Below, piece after piece: positions 45,121 through 54,113 of a stretch of DNA of 64,000 nt. This DNA comes from an uncultured cyanobacterium (GTDB taxonomy: Bacteria > Cyanobacteriota > Cyanobacteriia > PCC-6307 > Cyanobiaceae), in NCBI GenBank assembly GCA_903871775.1, contig CAIQIA010000027.1, positions 62,001-126,000 of the forward strand, written 5' to 3'. Below the pieces are notes generated by a model, which ran no database searches, had not been told where the DNA came from, and saw only the letters and a list, made by a program, of their open reading frames with translations. Within the stretch, counting starts at the first letter, position 1; every line of letters starts with the position of its first letter. The translations under genes and the position numbers were made by a program.

Positions 45121-45770
45121 GCGGTCATGGCCGCCACCTCGGCGGCGAAATCGGCCTTCTCAACCTCAATGCCCTCGCCGAGGGTGTAGCGGGTGAAGCG
45201 ACGGACCTGGATGTTTTCGCCCAGGGTGCCGGCGACCTGCTTCACCAGTTCCGCCACCGTCAGGGAGCTGTCCTTGATGTAGGGCTGGTCCATGAGAGCC
45301 AGCTCCTTCAGGCGCTTGGCGACGCGCCCCTCCACAATCTTCTGCTTCATCGCCTCGGGCTTGTTGCCGAGGTCATCCCGGCCCAGTTCGATCGCGCTTT
45401 CCCGGGCGCTCACCTCGGGGGGAATGTCAGCCGTGCTGACGAACTCCACATTGGGACAGGCGGCGATCTGCATGGCCAGATCGCTCACCAACCCCTGGAA
45501 CACCTCTCCACGGGCCACGAAGTCGGTCTCACAGTTGACCTCCAGCAGCACACCCACCCTGGCGCCGGTGTGGATGTAACTGCCGACGGACCCTTCGGCC
45601 GCCGTGCGGCCAGCCTTCTTCTCCGCCGATGCGATGCCCTTCTGCCGCAGCCATTCGGTGGCTTTGACCAGATCCCCGTCCGATTCGGCCAGGGCCTTCT
45701 TGCAGTCCATCATTCCGGCGCCGGTCTGATCGCGCAGTTGCTTGACGAGCTTTGCCGAGATCTCAGCCAT
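45117..45770 (-). CDS. tsf: Translation elongation factor EF-Ts
   Basis: EF-Ts releases GDP from EF-Tu. The 217-residue short form is usual in cyanobacteria. [20 protein letters not shown] at the N-terminus and [11 protein letters not shown] near residue 80 are the two diagnostic motifs. It follows rpsB by 55 bases, the classic order, and overlaps the next gene. Confidence 0.98.
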   Translation of the reverse strand: MAEISAKLVKQLRDQTGAGMMDCKKALAESDGDLVKATEWLRQKGIASAEKKAGRTAAEGSVGSYIHTGARVGVLLEVNCETDFVARGEVFQGLVSDLAMQIAACPNVEFVSTADIPPEVSARESAIELGRDDLGNKPEAMKQKIVEGRVAKRLKELALMDQPYIKDSSLTVAELVKQVAGTLGENIQVRRFTRYTLGEGIEVEKADFAAEVAAMTA

Positions 45771-45825
45771 GTCAGGAGGGGGAAGGAGATGTGTTGGAGG
45801 GTGTCAGGGGCGCAGAGGGGATCCG

Positions 45826-46545
45826 TCAGGCGTCGTCGTCCGCGTCGTCGCCCTGGTCATGGGCACCGTGGCGACCCTCATTGATGGCATCGGCCAGGCG
45901 GCTCACCACCAGCTGCACCGAGCGAACGGCGTCATCATTGCAGGGGATGGGCACATCGCAGAGATCGGGATCGCAGTTGGTGTCCAGCATGGACACCAGA
46001 GGAATATCCAGTTTCTGGCACTCCAGCACGGCGTTGTATTCGCGCTTCTGGTCCACCAGCAGCACGACATCAGGCAGACGACGCATGTTCTTGAGGCCGC
46101 CGAGGTACTTCTGGAGCCGCTCAAGTTCGCGCCGCAGAACGGCGGCCTCTTTCTTGGGACGCATGGCGATCGCGCCGGAGCTTTCCATGCGCTCCAGATC
46201 CTTCAGACGGTCGATGCGGGCCCGCATGGTGGTCCAGTTGGTGAGCATGCCCCCCAGCCAGCGCTGGTTCACATAGCTGGCGCCGCAACGGCCGGCCTCC
46301 TGGGCGATCACCTCGGCGGCCTGCTTCTTGGTGCCCACAAACAGGAATCGCTTGCCGGAACGGGAAGCACTGCGCACCCACTTGTAGGCATTGTTCATGC
46401 AGACGGCAGTCTGCACGAGGTCAATGATGTGAACACCATTGCGGGCGCAATAGATGTACCGCTGCATCTTGGGATTCCAGCGGCGGGTCTGGTGCCCAAA
46501 GTGGGCGCCAGCCTCCATCATCTCGGCGAGGGTGACAACAGCCAT
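45826..46545 (-). CDS. rpsB: 30S ribosomal protein S2
   Basis: S2 is needed for the head-body junction of the small subunit. The 239-residue protein has [20 protein letters not shown] at the start and [20 protein letters not shown] in the middle, both diagnostic. ATG 46545 ([10 protein letters not shown]) is chosen although the frame is open to 46626. The 123-base gap before it has a small hairpin at 46600-46613 (CGGAC/GTCCG). That could be part of an autoregulatory leader, though I cannot match it to a described one. Confidence 0.98.
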   Translation of the reverse strand: MAVVTLAEMMEAGAHFGHQTRRWNPKMQRYIYCARNGVHIIDLVQTAVCMNNAYKWVRSASRSGKRFLFVGTKKQAAEVIAQEAGRCGASYVNQRWLGGMLTNWTTMRARIDRLKDLERMESSGAIAMRPKKEAAVLRRELERLQKYLGGLKNMRRLPDVVLLVDQKREYNAVLECQKLDIPLVSMLDTNCDPDLCDVPIPCNDDAVRSVQLVVSRLADAINEGRHGAHDQGDDADDDA

Positions 46546-46599
46546 GGTTGAAGGGGTTTCGGGTTGGCCACCACCCGCTGAGGGAACCGCCCGCAGAGT

Positions 46600-46613
46600 C
46601 GGACTGACGTCCG
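46600..46613 (-). promoter_or_regulatory. Small hairpin in the rpsB leader
   Basis: CGGAC and GTCCG pair over 5 bases with a 4-base loop, 55 bases before the rpsB start on the same strand. Ribosomal protein operons in several bacteria have structured leaders for feedback control. This hairpin alone is too weak to assign to such an element. Confidence 0.25.
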
Positions 46614-46668
46614 GCGGGAAGCTCACCCGAAACGTGCGGGTGTGCGGAAGAAAGGGAACGTCCTCAAC

Positions 46669-47613
46669 TTACCAGCCGGCGGAACGGCTCCCGCCGGCCA
46701 TCGCCTCCTGCCACAGGGCCCTCACGCCGAGGCGGTTGAGGGGGAGCCGCAGCAGCTCCATCGCCACCCCAGGCCGGCCCCGGCGGATCAGCCAGGCCAG
46801 CAGCGGCCGCAGGCTGCGTTCGTTGATCAGGCCGCCGAGGGTGAGCAGCTCCCAGAGCAGGCGGTGCAGCAGGGTGTATTGGATGATGAAACGGACCCTC
46901 CGGGTCGGGTGCTTGCGGTAGAACACAAGCCCCATGCGGGCCCGTTCCCGTTCCTTGCGCACCAGATCCGGAATCTGGTCGAGGCTGAGGGCCGGATGCC
47001 AGTGGTAGCCAACCGCCTGGGGGCAGCGCACCAGCACCACGCCCATCTGACGCAACCGTTCGCCGAGTTCCAGGTCTTCCCAGCCGTACAAGCGGAACGC
47101 CGTGTCGAACAGTCCGGAGGCCAGCAGGACCTCGCGGTCGATCGCCACATTGCCGGTGGCGAAGTACGCCCAGGACAGATCACTGAGCTTGTGGGGCTCG
47201 TGGGATGGGGACGCAAAGTTGTGGGTGTTGATGACGGCGCCGTAGGTGAAGCACAGCCGATCTCCCCGGCGGGCCCAGCTGGTCCGCAGGTGCTCGGCAT
47301 GGTGACGCAGAAAATCGGGCACCACGACCAGATCGCTGTCGATGAAGACGATCACATCGCCCCGGGCCTGTTCAACGCCAAGGTTGCGCCCCAGGGCCGG
47401 ACCGCCATGCTCCTGGCAGACCAGCCGCACATGGGGCAGCTCTGCGGCGCTCTCCCTGATCCAGGCCACCGTGCCGTCGGTGGAGCCGTCATCGACGACC
47501 ACCACCTCGTAGTCATCTCCCGGCGCGAGCTGAGATTGGGCTTCGAGGGCCCGCAGACATTTCTGCAGGATCGGCAGACGGTCGTAGGTCGGGATGACGA
47601 CGCTGAGAAACAC
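46669..47613 (-). CDS. Family 2 glycosyltransferase
   Basis: The 314-residue protein has a GT-A fold: FLSVVIPTYDRLPILQKCLR, VVVVDDGSTDGTVAW, the DxD-type IVFIDSDLVVVPDFL, and the acceptor-site GLFDTAFRLYGWEDLELGER with the ED motif. No membrane helix is certain. It is likely to add a sugar to a cell-surface polymer. It lies 35 bases behind the TonB-like gene on the same strand, which may place it in the same transcript. The substrate is unknown. Confidence 0.88.
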   Translation of the reverse strand: MFLSVVIPTYDRLPILQKCLRALEAQSQLAPGDDYEVVVVDDGSTDGTVAWIRESAAELPHVRLVCQEHGGPALGRNLGVEQARGDVIVFIDSDLVVVPDFLRHHAEHLRTSWARRGDRLCFTYGAVINTHNFASPSHEPHKLSDLSWAYFATGNVAIDREVLLASGLFDTAFRLYGWEDLELGERLRQMGVVLVRCPQAVGYHWHPALSLDQIPDLVRKERERARMGLVFYRKHPTRRVRFIIQYTLLHRLLWELLTLGGLINERSLRPLLAWLIRRGRPGVAMELLRLPLNRLGVRALWQEAMAGGSRSAGW

Positions 47614-47648
47614 TGGCAGGGGGGCAGGGGGGATGGCGGTGCACGCCC

Positions 47649-48584
47649 TCAGGGGGCCGGGACGCGGAGCAGATAGACACTGGGACCCTGGACGCGCACC
47701 TGAACCGTCGAGCCTTCCAGGGGAAGGGACGCACCGTCCTTGGCTTCCGGAGCGGCGCTGCTGAGGGCATCCAGGCTGGATTCGCGCACCTCGGCATTGT
47801 CGGGCACATTCTCGATCGATGGCCCCGACACCGGACGGGCCTCGGCCCAGAGGCGCGCCAGGGGGGAGGGGGCGTCTGCGGGCCGCGGGGTCGCCGAGTC
47901 GGTGTCGACCTTGGCGATGGTGGCGCCGGGGGTGTTGTCGGGTGTTGCCGCCGGTGGGGTCGCCGCCGCGGGTGCTGCCGGAGTCGCAGCGGCAGGGGCG
48001 GAAGCCGTGGCGGGAGTTTCGGGGGGCGTGGCGGGGCTGGCCGGGCCGGTGGAGGCAGCCCCCGCTGCGGGACGTCGGATCTCCGCCACGCTGCGACGGG
48101 AAGGAGGGAGCTGAATCGTGGTGGCCGCCGGGGTCTCGTTGGTGAGCTGAGAGGCGATCGAGGTCTCGGGGGCCTGGTTGGCTGCGGTCACGGCTTCGGC
48201 CAGCACCTTTTCGGGCAGCACATCACGGACCGGCTCGGGCAACGGCTCCACCTGGGCCGCCAGATCGGAGGCCGCGCCAGGGGGCGGGGGTGGCAGGGTG
48301 TCGGCGGGCAGCTTGAGGTCGCCCGTGGTGGCCTGCCGGCTGGCCAGGTCCTGGCTGAGCAGCTGCTGGGTCACATCGACCAGCTGGCCGGTATCGTCGC
48401 CGGCAGCGGCGCTGGCCGCCAGCTTCGGGGGCTTCGGCTGGGGCAGCAGGCCGATGGCCAGGTGAACACCCACGGCGATGAGCACGGGAACAACCCAGCC
48501 AGGGCGCTGGGTCCAGCGCTCGAGCCCCTCACTTCGCAGATCGCGCAGGCGGGTCAGGATCTCCTCTTGACGGGGCTTGTCCAC
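47649..48584 (-). CDS. TonB/TolA-like protein with atypical C-terminus
   Basis: The 311-residue protein has a short cytoplasmic part, one membrane helix (WVVPVLIAVGVHLAIGLLP, with a histidine near residue 41 as in TonB), and a long periplasmic region rich in proline and alanine (ATPPETPATASAPAAATPAA). The end, LPLEGSTVQVRVQGPSVYLL, is short, and I see no normal TonB fold. It directly follows two ExbD-like genes and ExbB, so a role in transferring proton-motive energy to the outer membrane is inferred. What it contacts is unknown. Confidence 0.65.
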   Translation of the reverse strand: MDKPRQEEILTRLRDLRSEGLERWTQRPGWVVPVLIAVGVHLAIGLLPQPKPPKLAASAAAGDDTGQLVDVTQQLLSQDLASRQATTGDLKLPADTLPPPPPGAASDLAAQVEPLPEPVRDVLPEKVLAEAVTAANQAPETSIASQLTNETPAATTIQLPPSRRSVAEIRRPAAGAASTGPASPATPPETPATASAPAAATPAAPAAATPPAATPDNTPGATIAKVDTDSATPRPADAPSPLARLWAEARPVSGPSIENVPDNAEVRESSLDALSSAAPEAKDGASLPLEGSTVQVRVQGPSVYLLRVPAP

Positions 48585-48605
48585 GGTTCAGGCAGGGGTA
48601 GGGGG

Positions 48606-49034
48606 TCAGGGCTGCTGACGCAGCTGGCGCAACCGGTTCGGAAGCCTCAGCTCAACCGGCATCGGTGAGTCCTTGAGCATGAGCATCACAGGACGCATCA
48701 CCCCCCAGCTGGCTTCGGGGTCGGGAATCAGCCGGAGGCGCCCCTGGGGGTTCCGGCTGGCATAGGCCTGCACGACGGCCGGAAGTCGGTGGATGGGCAC
48801 CGGTTCCCCCTGGATCGTGGGCTGGCCCTCCAGGTCGATGCGAACGGGCAGGTAGCCCGCCGCCGGGTCGACCCGGTCCATGCGGACAGGAATGAGCAGG
48901 GCGGTGAAGGTGATCAGCACCAGCAGCACATCAGCCAGGGGCAGCCAGTAGTTGCTGTCGATGCCGTCATCGCCACCCAGGCCGTCACCTGCGCTGTTTG
49001 AACGCCAGCGGACGGGGGACTGTCGGAAAGTCAT
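48606..49034 (-). CDS. ExbD/TolR-like protein (second copy)
   Basis: This 142-residue protein has one membrane helix with the proton-path aspartate in NYWLPLADVLLVLITFTALL, followed by a periplasmic domain (YLPVRIDLEGQPTIQGEPVP). It differs strongly in sequence from the ExbD in front of it. Its start overlaps that gene by 4 bases. It lies 21 bases before the TonB-like gene. Confidence 0.78.
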   Translation of the reverse strand: MTFRQSPVRWRSNSAGDGLGGDDGIDSNYWLPLADVLLVLITFTALLIPVRMDRVDPAAGYLPVRIDLEGQPTIQGEPVPIHRLPAVVQAYASRNPQGRLRLIPDPEASWGVMRPVMLMLKDSPMPVELRLPNRLRQLRQQP

Positions 49035-49453
49035 GGCAGGGCATCCTCCGAGGGCATCCGCAGGCGCACCCGATCGCCGGCTGTGGCGCGCAGGGTCCGG
49101 AAGCTTTCGCTGACGGTCTCCATCTCCAGGCCGTCGGAGGGCAGAAACAGCACCCGGGGGGCCCGCGGCTGACCACTGTCGGCGCGCAGACGGCTGGTGA
49201 TCGCCTCAAAGGGAGTGGGGGTGCCGTTGAAGAACCAGCGGCCTGTCTGGGACAGGGCCACCACCTGCAGGGGCAGGCTGGGATCTGCTGCGGCCTGGGG
49301 GGTCTTTGCCTGGGGGGGCTTCGGGGTCCCGCCAGGGGCCACAGACATCCACATCAGAAAGGTGAGCACCACCAGCAGGACGTCGATCAGGGGAATGAGC
49401 CCGGAGACGGCCGACTGCTGGGCAAGACGGTCGCTGGAGTGGAGGTCATCCAT
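49031..49453 (-). CDS. ExbD/TolR-like protein (first copy)
   Basis: The 140-residue protein has the ExbD helix with its aspartate in SGLIPLIDVLLVVLTFLMWM and a periplasmic domain with LPLQVVALSQTGRWFFNGTP. ATG 49453 (MDDLHSSDR) is preferred; it overlaps the ExbB end by 8 bases. Along with the second copy, the gene pair gives two distinct ExbD subunits for one ExbB. Confidence 0.82.
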   Translation of the reverse strand: MDDLHSSDRLAQQSAVSGLIPLIDVLLVVLTFLMWMSVAPGGTPKPPQAKTPQAAADPSLPLQVVALSQTGRWFFNGTPTPFEAITSRLRADSGQPRAPRVLFLPSDGLEMETVSESFRTLRATAGDRVRLRMPSEDALP

Positions 49454-50054
49454 GGCTCTGAACCTTTCGATGCAGATTGAGCTCATGGGCCAGGGCCACC
49501 CGCTCCATCAGTGCCAGCTGGGACTGGCGGTAGGCGGCGTTGATGCGCAGAACAACGATCGCCAGTACGGCCACCAGAATCCCCATGGCCGTGGCCACCA
49601 GCACCTCGGCGATGCCGGCCGCAGCGAGGGTGGCGGAGGCGGCGGTGTCCCGCTGTTGCCCCAGTCCCGAGAAGGTGCGCATCAGACCGGTCACGGTGCC
49701 CAGGAGACCAAGGAGGGGGCCGAGGGCCGCTGCGGCCTCAAGCACCCGCTCCCCCCGGGCCATGGAGGCGCGTTCCTTTTGCAGGGAGAGCTGGAGTTCC
49801 AGCTGGCGGTCAGATTCCCCCCTGGCTTCCCGGAGGCGGGCCAGCAGGCGGCCAACGGGCCCATCGGACGACTGCAGCGGTGGGGTCTGACCCTGACTCA
49901 GCTCCGATTCAACCCGCTGCCAGCGGGGGGATCCGGCTGTGCCCAGTTGACGCCAGAAACGAAAGCGATCGACAGCAATGGTGACCACTGCCACGGAGAG
50001 CGCCAGGAGGGGCACCATGACGGGGCCACCGAGGGACAGCTGTTGGAGCAGCAT
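49446..50054 (-). CDS. ExbB/TolQ/MotA-family proton channel protein
   Basis: The 202-residue protein has three membrane segments: GPVMVPLLALSVAVVTIAVD at the start, AAALGPLLGLLGTVTGLMRTF in the middle and IAEVLVATAMGILVAVLAIV near the end. GPLLGLLGTVTGLMRTFSGL is the channel signature of the family. With ExbD it uses the proton gradient to drive a TonB- or TolA-like arm. It opens the unit. Behind it, 50055-50145 holds a -10-like AT-rich patch but no firm promoter. Confidence 0.9.
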   Translation of the reverse strand: MLLQQLSLGGPVMVPLLALSVAVVTIAVDRFRFWRQLGTAGSPRWQRVESELSQGQTPPLQSSDGPVGRLLARLREARGESDRQLELQLSLQKERASMARGERVLEAAAALGPLLGLLGTVTGLMRTFSGLGQQRDTAASATLAAAGIAEVLVATAMGILVAVLAIVVLRINAAYRQSQLALMERVALAHELNLHRKVQSHG

Positions 50055-50145
50055 GGAACTTTTAAAACCAGCGCCACCTTAATCAGCTACCCAGCAGGAG
50101 CACACGCTTCCAGGCGACACGCCCTACGGCCCGTCAGCCGGTTTA

Positions 50146-50301
50146 TCAATCGGCAGCGCCACCATTGTTGGCCGTGCCAGTCACGCCGTTGCCGGCCCCT
50201 TCGCCACGACCATCATTGCGGAGCTTGCGCTTCTTGAACTTCCGGGCGTAGGCACGGTTGCGTTCCTGCTTCTCGCGTTTGAGGTTGCGGCGTTTCGCCA
50301 T
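50146..50301 (-). CDS. Small basic protein of 51 residues
   Basis: The reading frame ATG 50301 to TGA 50146 encodes MAKRRNLKREKQERNRAYAR and KFKKRKLRNDGRGEG, then a glycine- and asparagine-rich tail ending NNGGAAD. The N-terminal half is almost all charged and would bind RNA or ribosomes. It recalls a short conserved basic protein of picocyanobacteria. The gene lies 30 bases behind devA on the same strand. No function is known to me, and it is easily missed because of its length. Confidence 0.72.
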   Translation of the reverse strand: MAKRRNLKREKQERNRAYARKFKKRKLRNDGRGEGAGNGVTGTANNGGAAD

Positions 50302-50331
50302 GGACGGTTTCTCTCAGGCACTGGACCAACT

Positions 50332-51048
50332 CTACCGCCCGGTCTGGCGCAGGGCTCCGGGCATCAACCGGCCGTCCTCCATCGTCACCAACCGGTCCGC
50401 GACATCGAGGATCCTCGGGTCGTGGGTCACCATCAGCACACCACAGCCCTGGTCTCGGGCGAGACGCCGCAGGAGTTCCACCACCTCACGCCCCGTACGT
50501 CCGTCCAGGGCCGCCGTCGGTTCGTCCGCCAGGAGCAGACGCGGGCGGGCGGCCAGGGCCCGGGCGATGGCCACGCGCTGTTTCTGGCCGCCGGACAGGT
50601 CATGGGGAAACTGCCGGAGATGGTCTCCAAGGCCCACAGCCCGCAACCATTGCCGGGCGACGGCCCGTCGCTCTCCGTAGGCCAGCGTCGGCAGCAGGTC
50701 TGCCCCCATCTGCACGTTCTGCTCGGCGGTGAGGCAGCGCAGCAGGTTGTGCCCCTGAAAGATCATGCCGATGCGCCTGCGCACCCGCCGTCGGCGTTCC
50801 CGATCGGCGCTCTGCAGGGGCACCCCCAGCACCTCCAGCTCGCCCTGCTGCACCGATCGCAGGGCGCCGATCAGCGTCAGCAGGGTGGTCTTGCCGCAAC
50901 CCGATGGCCCCGTCAGCAGCACGATCTCTCCACTGGCCACGGAGAACCCGATCGACTGCAGCACCTGCCGTCGCATGGTCCCCCGGCCGTAGGCGTGGCA
51001 GAGGCCGCGGGCCTGGATGACGGGCTGGAGAGAAGGCGTCTCGGTCAT
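50332..51048 (-). CDS. devA: DevA-type ABC exporter ATP-binding protein
   Basis: The 238-residue ATPase has Walker A in LTGPSGCGKTTLLTLIGALR, the ABC signature DLSGGQKQRVAIARALAA and Walker B LLADEPTAALD. DevA with DevB and DevC forms a MacAB-like efflux pump. In heterocystous species it exports envelope glycolipids; in unicellular species the cargo is unknown. It lies 10 bases behind devC in the pcyA-devB-devC-devA run. Confidence 0.9.
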   Translation of the reverse strand: MTETPSLQPVIQARGLCHAYGRGTMRRQVLQSIGFSVASGEIVLLTGPSGCGKTTLLTLIGALRSVQQGELEVLGVPLQSADRERRRRVRRRIGMIFQGHNLLRCLTAEQNVQMGADLLPTLAYGERRAVARQWLRAVGLGDHLRQFPHDLSGGQKQRVAIARALAARPRLLLADEPTAALDGRTGREVVELLRRLARDQGCGVLMVTHDPRILDVADRLVTMEDGRLMPGALRQTGR

Positions 51049-51058
51049 GGGGCCCGGG

Positions 51059-52225
51059 TCAGAAGATGTCGGCGGGATCGGCGTCGGTCAGTCGCCGCAT
51101 GGCCAGCAAGGCCGAGAACAGGCACATGCTGAGAATCAGGGCGAACACCAGTCCTGCCCGCTGGGGATCCATCAGCACCGGCAAACGAGTGGAGTTTCGG
51201 ATCAGGGCATAGAGGCCCTGGGCCACGCCGTAGGCGGGCAGGTAGCCGAGGATGGCCAGAAACAATCCTTCCCGGGCCACCACGCCGAGGAGATCGGCCA
51301 GGCCGTAACCCATCGCCATGAGGGTGGCGTACTCCGGCAGGTGATCACTCACATCGCCGTAGAGGATCTGATGAACGATCACGCAGCCGACCACAAAACC
51401 CATGGCGGCTCCGAGGGTGAAGATGAACCCGATCGCCGTGCTGGTGCGCCAGTAGTTCTTCTCGAATTCAATGAACTGGTCCTTGGTGTAGACCTTCACA
51501 TCACTCGGCAGCTGCCCATCGAGACGGCGCTGAACGGTGAGGGGGTCTGCCCCCCTGCGAAGACGCAGCAGGCCCAGCTGGATGCCGCCACGGCTGCCGG
51601 GAGGTGCGATGGTACGGAAGGTCTCGCGACTCACCAGCATGTTGCCGTCGGCCCCGAAGGACGGACCCAGCTGCACCAGTCCGGCGACCCGCAGCCGTTG
51701 ACCCGAGACCTCGGTCTGCACGCTGCGGCCGGCACGGAACCAGTCGGCCACGGGCCCGAATTCGGGCCTGGACCGTTCATCGAACAGCACCCGCCCTGGC
51801 AGGCGCAGCAGGGGGGCCTGCCGCTGCACCGAGGGATCGCTGAGCAGAGGATCCTCGGGATCAAACCCCAGGGCCAGGATCGAGCGGGTGCGGCGGTTCT
51901 CGGGATTGCGCCAGAGCACGAACTCCCACTGCACCGGGGTCATGGCCGCCACATCCGGATCCGCCAGGCTCTGCACCAGCCGACCTTCCGGGAAGGCCGC
52001 CATGCTGATCGAGCTCATCGTGCGGGGACTGACCAGCACCAGGTCAGCGTCAAACAGCCGATGGATGGTGACACTGGCATCAAACAGCCCATCGCGGAAA
52101 CCGAGCTGCATGAACATGAGAATGCCGGCGAAGCCGATGCCTGCCAGGGCGATGGCCAGCCGCACGGGCTGACGCACGAGCAGGAGCCAGGCCAGGGGGA
52201 TGCGCCGCCGGGCCCAGGGCATCAC
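51059..52225 (-). CDS. devC: DevC-type ABC exporter permease
   Basis: The 388-residue protein has a FtsX/MacB-like layout: a first membrane helix (VRLAIALAGIGFAGILMFMQ), a large periplasmic domain and three helices at the C-terminus (TAIGFIFTLGAAMGFVVGCV; VAREGLFLAILGYLPAYGVA; GLVFALILSMCLFSALLAM). TVHRLFDADLVLVSPRTMSS-type sequence near residue 60 is typical for DevC. It overlaps devB by 4 bases. Confidence 0.9.
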   Translation of the reverse strand: MMPWARRRIPLAWLLLVRQPVRLAIALAGIGFAGILMFMQLGFRDGLFDASVTIHRLFDADLVLVSPRTMSSISMAAFPEGRLVQSLADPDVAAMTPVQWEFVLWRNPENRRTRSILALGFDPEDPLLSDPSVQRQAPLLRLPGRVLFDERSRPEFGPVADWFRAGRSVQTEVSGQRLRVAGLVQLGPSFGADGNMLVSRETFRTIAPPGSRGGIQLGLLRLRRGADPLTVQRRLDGQLPSDVKVYTKDQFIEFEKNYWRTSTAIGFIFTLGAAMGFVVGCVIVHQILYGDVSDHLPEYATLMAMGYGLADLLGVVAREGLFLAILGYLPAYGVAQGLYALIRNSTRLPVLMDPQRAGLVFALILSMCLFSALLAMRRLTDADPADIF

Positions 52226-53235
52226 GGCTGCACCCTGGCAATCAGCTTGAGGCCCAGCAGACGGCGCACGCGGTCGGCATCCACGGGGTTGAGGGAGACG
52301 CGCACTTCAACGATGCGGGCATCGGTGTTGGCGGTGGGGTCGGTCGCCAGCACATCGCGTTGCCTGACGACAGGGTCGATGCGCAACACCCGCCCGATGA
52401 GGCGTCCGCTGAAGCCGCCGTTCTCGCTGCGCATGTCCACCGTCTGACCCGGACGGACCCGGTCGATGTCGCTCTCGTAGACCTCGAGCACCGCCTCGAC
52501 GCCGGCACTGCTGGCGAGTTCCAGTACACCTTTCTCACCTGGGCGTTCACCGCTGCGGGCATGGATGTCGAGAACCGTGCCATCAAACGGGGCCCGCAGT
52601 TCGGTCAGGGGCAGGCGCACATCCTCCCGTCGCAACTGGGCCCGGGCCTGCACCAGTTGCTGCTCAACCTCCAGCACCCTGAGGCGCCGTTGTTCCAGAT
52701 CCTGCTCCGACACGGCGCCTGCCCTCTGCAGGGCGGCATAGCGATCGAGATCCTGTTGCAGCAGCCGCAGGCGCTGCTGCAGGGTCTCGAGAGTGGCGGC
52801 CGCCACGGCCCGGTCGGCTTCGACGTCGATGCGGCTGTCAAAGGTGGCCAGCACCTGTCCCTGGCGGACGCTGTCGCCTTTCTCGACCAGCAGGCTGCTG
52901 ACCCTGGGGCTCTGGCCCATGGGGCCGCTCGGCGCCGCCAGGCGGCGGGTGTCACCGAGAGCCACCAGGCGTCCGAGGGCCGTGACCGGAGCCAGGGCCG
53001 GATCCCTGGTCAGCGCCGCAACGGGTTTCGACGGCCGCACGGAGGCACCGGGCCGACCACGGAGGACCGTGGCGACACCGGCGACGGTCAGGGCAGCCAG
53101 GAGCAAGACCAGCGCCAGGGGACGCCATGGGGGCGGGCCAGGGGGACCTGGCGGCGGCTCCCCCGGCAACGGGGCCATGCCGGGGTCGAGCGAATCAGCG
53201 GCCATGGTGCCGTCGCGGCGGGCGGTCAGGGTCAT
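52222..53235 (-). CDS. devB: DevB-type membrane fusion protein
   Basis: The 337-residue HlyD-like adaptor has an N-terminal membrane helix (PLALVLLLAALTVAGVATVL), a lipoyl-like part (SSLLVEKGDSVRQGQVLATF), a long coiled-coil hairpin (RLRLLQQDLDRYAALQRAGA) and a beta-barrel domain. It links the DevAC pump with an outer-membrane channel such as a TolC protein, absent here. It overlaps the pcyA stop by 4 bases. Confidence 0.9.
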   Translation of the reverse strand: MTLTARRDGTMAADSLDPGMAPLPGEPPPGPPGPPPWRPLALVLLLAALTVAGVATVLRGRPGASVRPSKPVAALTRDPALAPVTALGRLVALGDTRRLAAPSGPMGQSPRVSSLLVEKGDSVRQGQVLATFDSRIDVEADRAVAAATLETLQQRLRLLQQDLDRYAALQRAGAVSEQDLEQRRLRVLEVEQQLVQARAQLRREDVRLPLTELRAPFDGTVLDIHARSGERPGEKGVLELASSAGVEAVLEVYESDIDRVRPGQTVDMRSENGGFSGRLIGRVLRIDPVVRQRDVLATDPTANTDARIVEVRVSLNPVDADRVRRLLGLKLIARVQP

Positions 53236-53957
53236 GGGGAGGGGGCGGCAGGGTCATCGAACAGCAGGGTGCTGATGTACCGCTCGGCCCAGTCCGGATT
53301 GAAGGCCACCTCCAGCACCCGTCGGGTCTTGTCGTTGCTGCGCTGATGCCGGCAGTAGCGACGCTGGCCCTCCAGGCGGCGGAGGCTGCCCGCGGCCGAT
53401 GCCGGTTCGGGTTCGGTGCGTGCCAGCGCCCGCAGCAGCACATCATGGAAGCCCAGCACATCGGCGATGAAGGCGTCCTCCTCCCGGGCATCGGCCGGTC
53501 GGACGAAGAGAACCTGAGGAGAGAAGATGTCCCCCCAGACCGGCAGCTCCCGGGGCTGGCGATAGGCGAACCTGGCCTGGGCCTCGAGGTCGGCCGCGAT
53601 GGCTGCCGGCAACGGCCCATCCGTCGGCGACAGGTCGACGATCGCCGCCGAGACCACCCCCCGCCCGGCCACGATGTCGACGCCGAACAGCGGCAGATCG
53701 AAACACGGATCGGGGAACATCACGCAGTGCAGGATGTCGAGGTGACGTCCCACCCGCGCGGTCTCGAGGTGGATCTTGCGCAGGCCGCGGCAACACAGCA
53801 GCTGGTTGCGGATGAGCATCGCCTCACCCTCCAGTTCACCGCGCACCTCCTCGAGGTCGGGGGCGATCGCCAGGGGGGCCCGCTCCGGCAGGTCATCCCA
53901 GCGGGGGCGCAGGGCCTCCGCGAGACGGGAGACCAGCGGATGAAAGGAGTCGTCCAC
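53232..53957 (-). CDS. pcyA: Phycocyanobilin:ferredoxin oxidoreductase
   Basis: PcyA reduces biliverdin to phycocyanobilin, the chromophore of phycobilisomes and phytochromes. The 241-residue enzyme has MLIRNQLLCCRGLRKIHLET, LDILHCVMFPDPCFDLPLFG and the catalytic aspartate in GVDIVAGRG, all PcyA hallmarks. It heads a run with devB, devC and devA that are joined by 4-base overlaps. Divergent from it is the M16 peptidase gene. Confidence 0.95.
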   Translation of the reverse strand: MDDSFHPLVSRLAEALRPRWDDLPERAPLAIAPDLEEVRGELEGEAMLIRNQLLCCRGLRKIHLETARVGRHLDILHCVMFPDPCFDLPLFGVDIVAGRGVVSAAIVDLSPTDGPLPAAIAADLEAQARFAYRQPRELPVWGDIFSPQVLFVRPADAREEDAFIADVLGFHDVLLRALARTEPEPASAAGSLRRLEGQRRYCRHQRSNDKTRRVLEVAFNPDWAERYISTLLFDDPAAPSP

Positions 53958-54113
53958 AGGGCTGATGACGGCCTGGCCACCCTAGGGACCCGCCTGTGGC
54001 GATGATGGGCCAACGATCCTCGTCCCGCTCTGCGCCCCCTCACCCCGGCCCTCGGTCTTCCCGCCCCCCTGGCAGCGGCCCTGGGCAACGGCCTTCCCGT
54101 CACCCTGCTGCCG

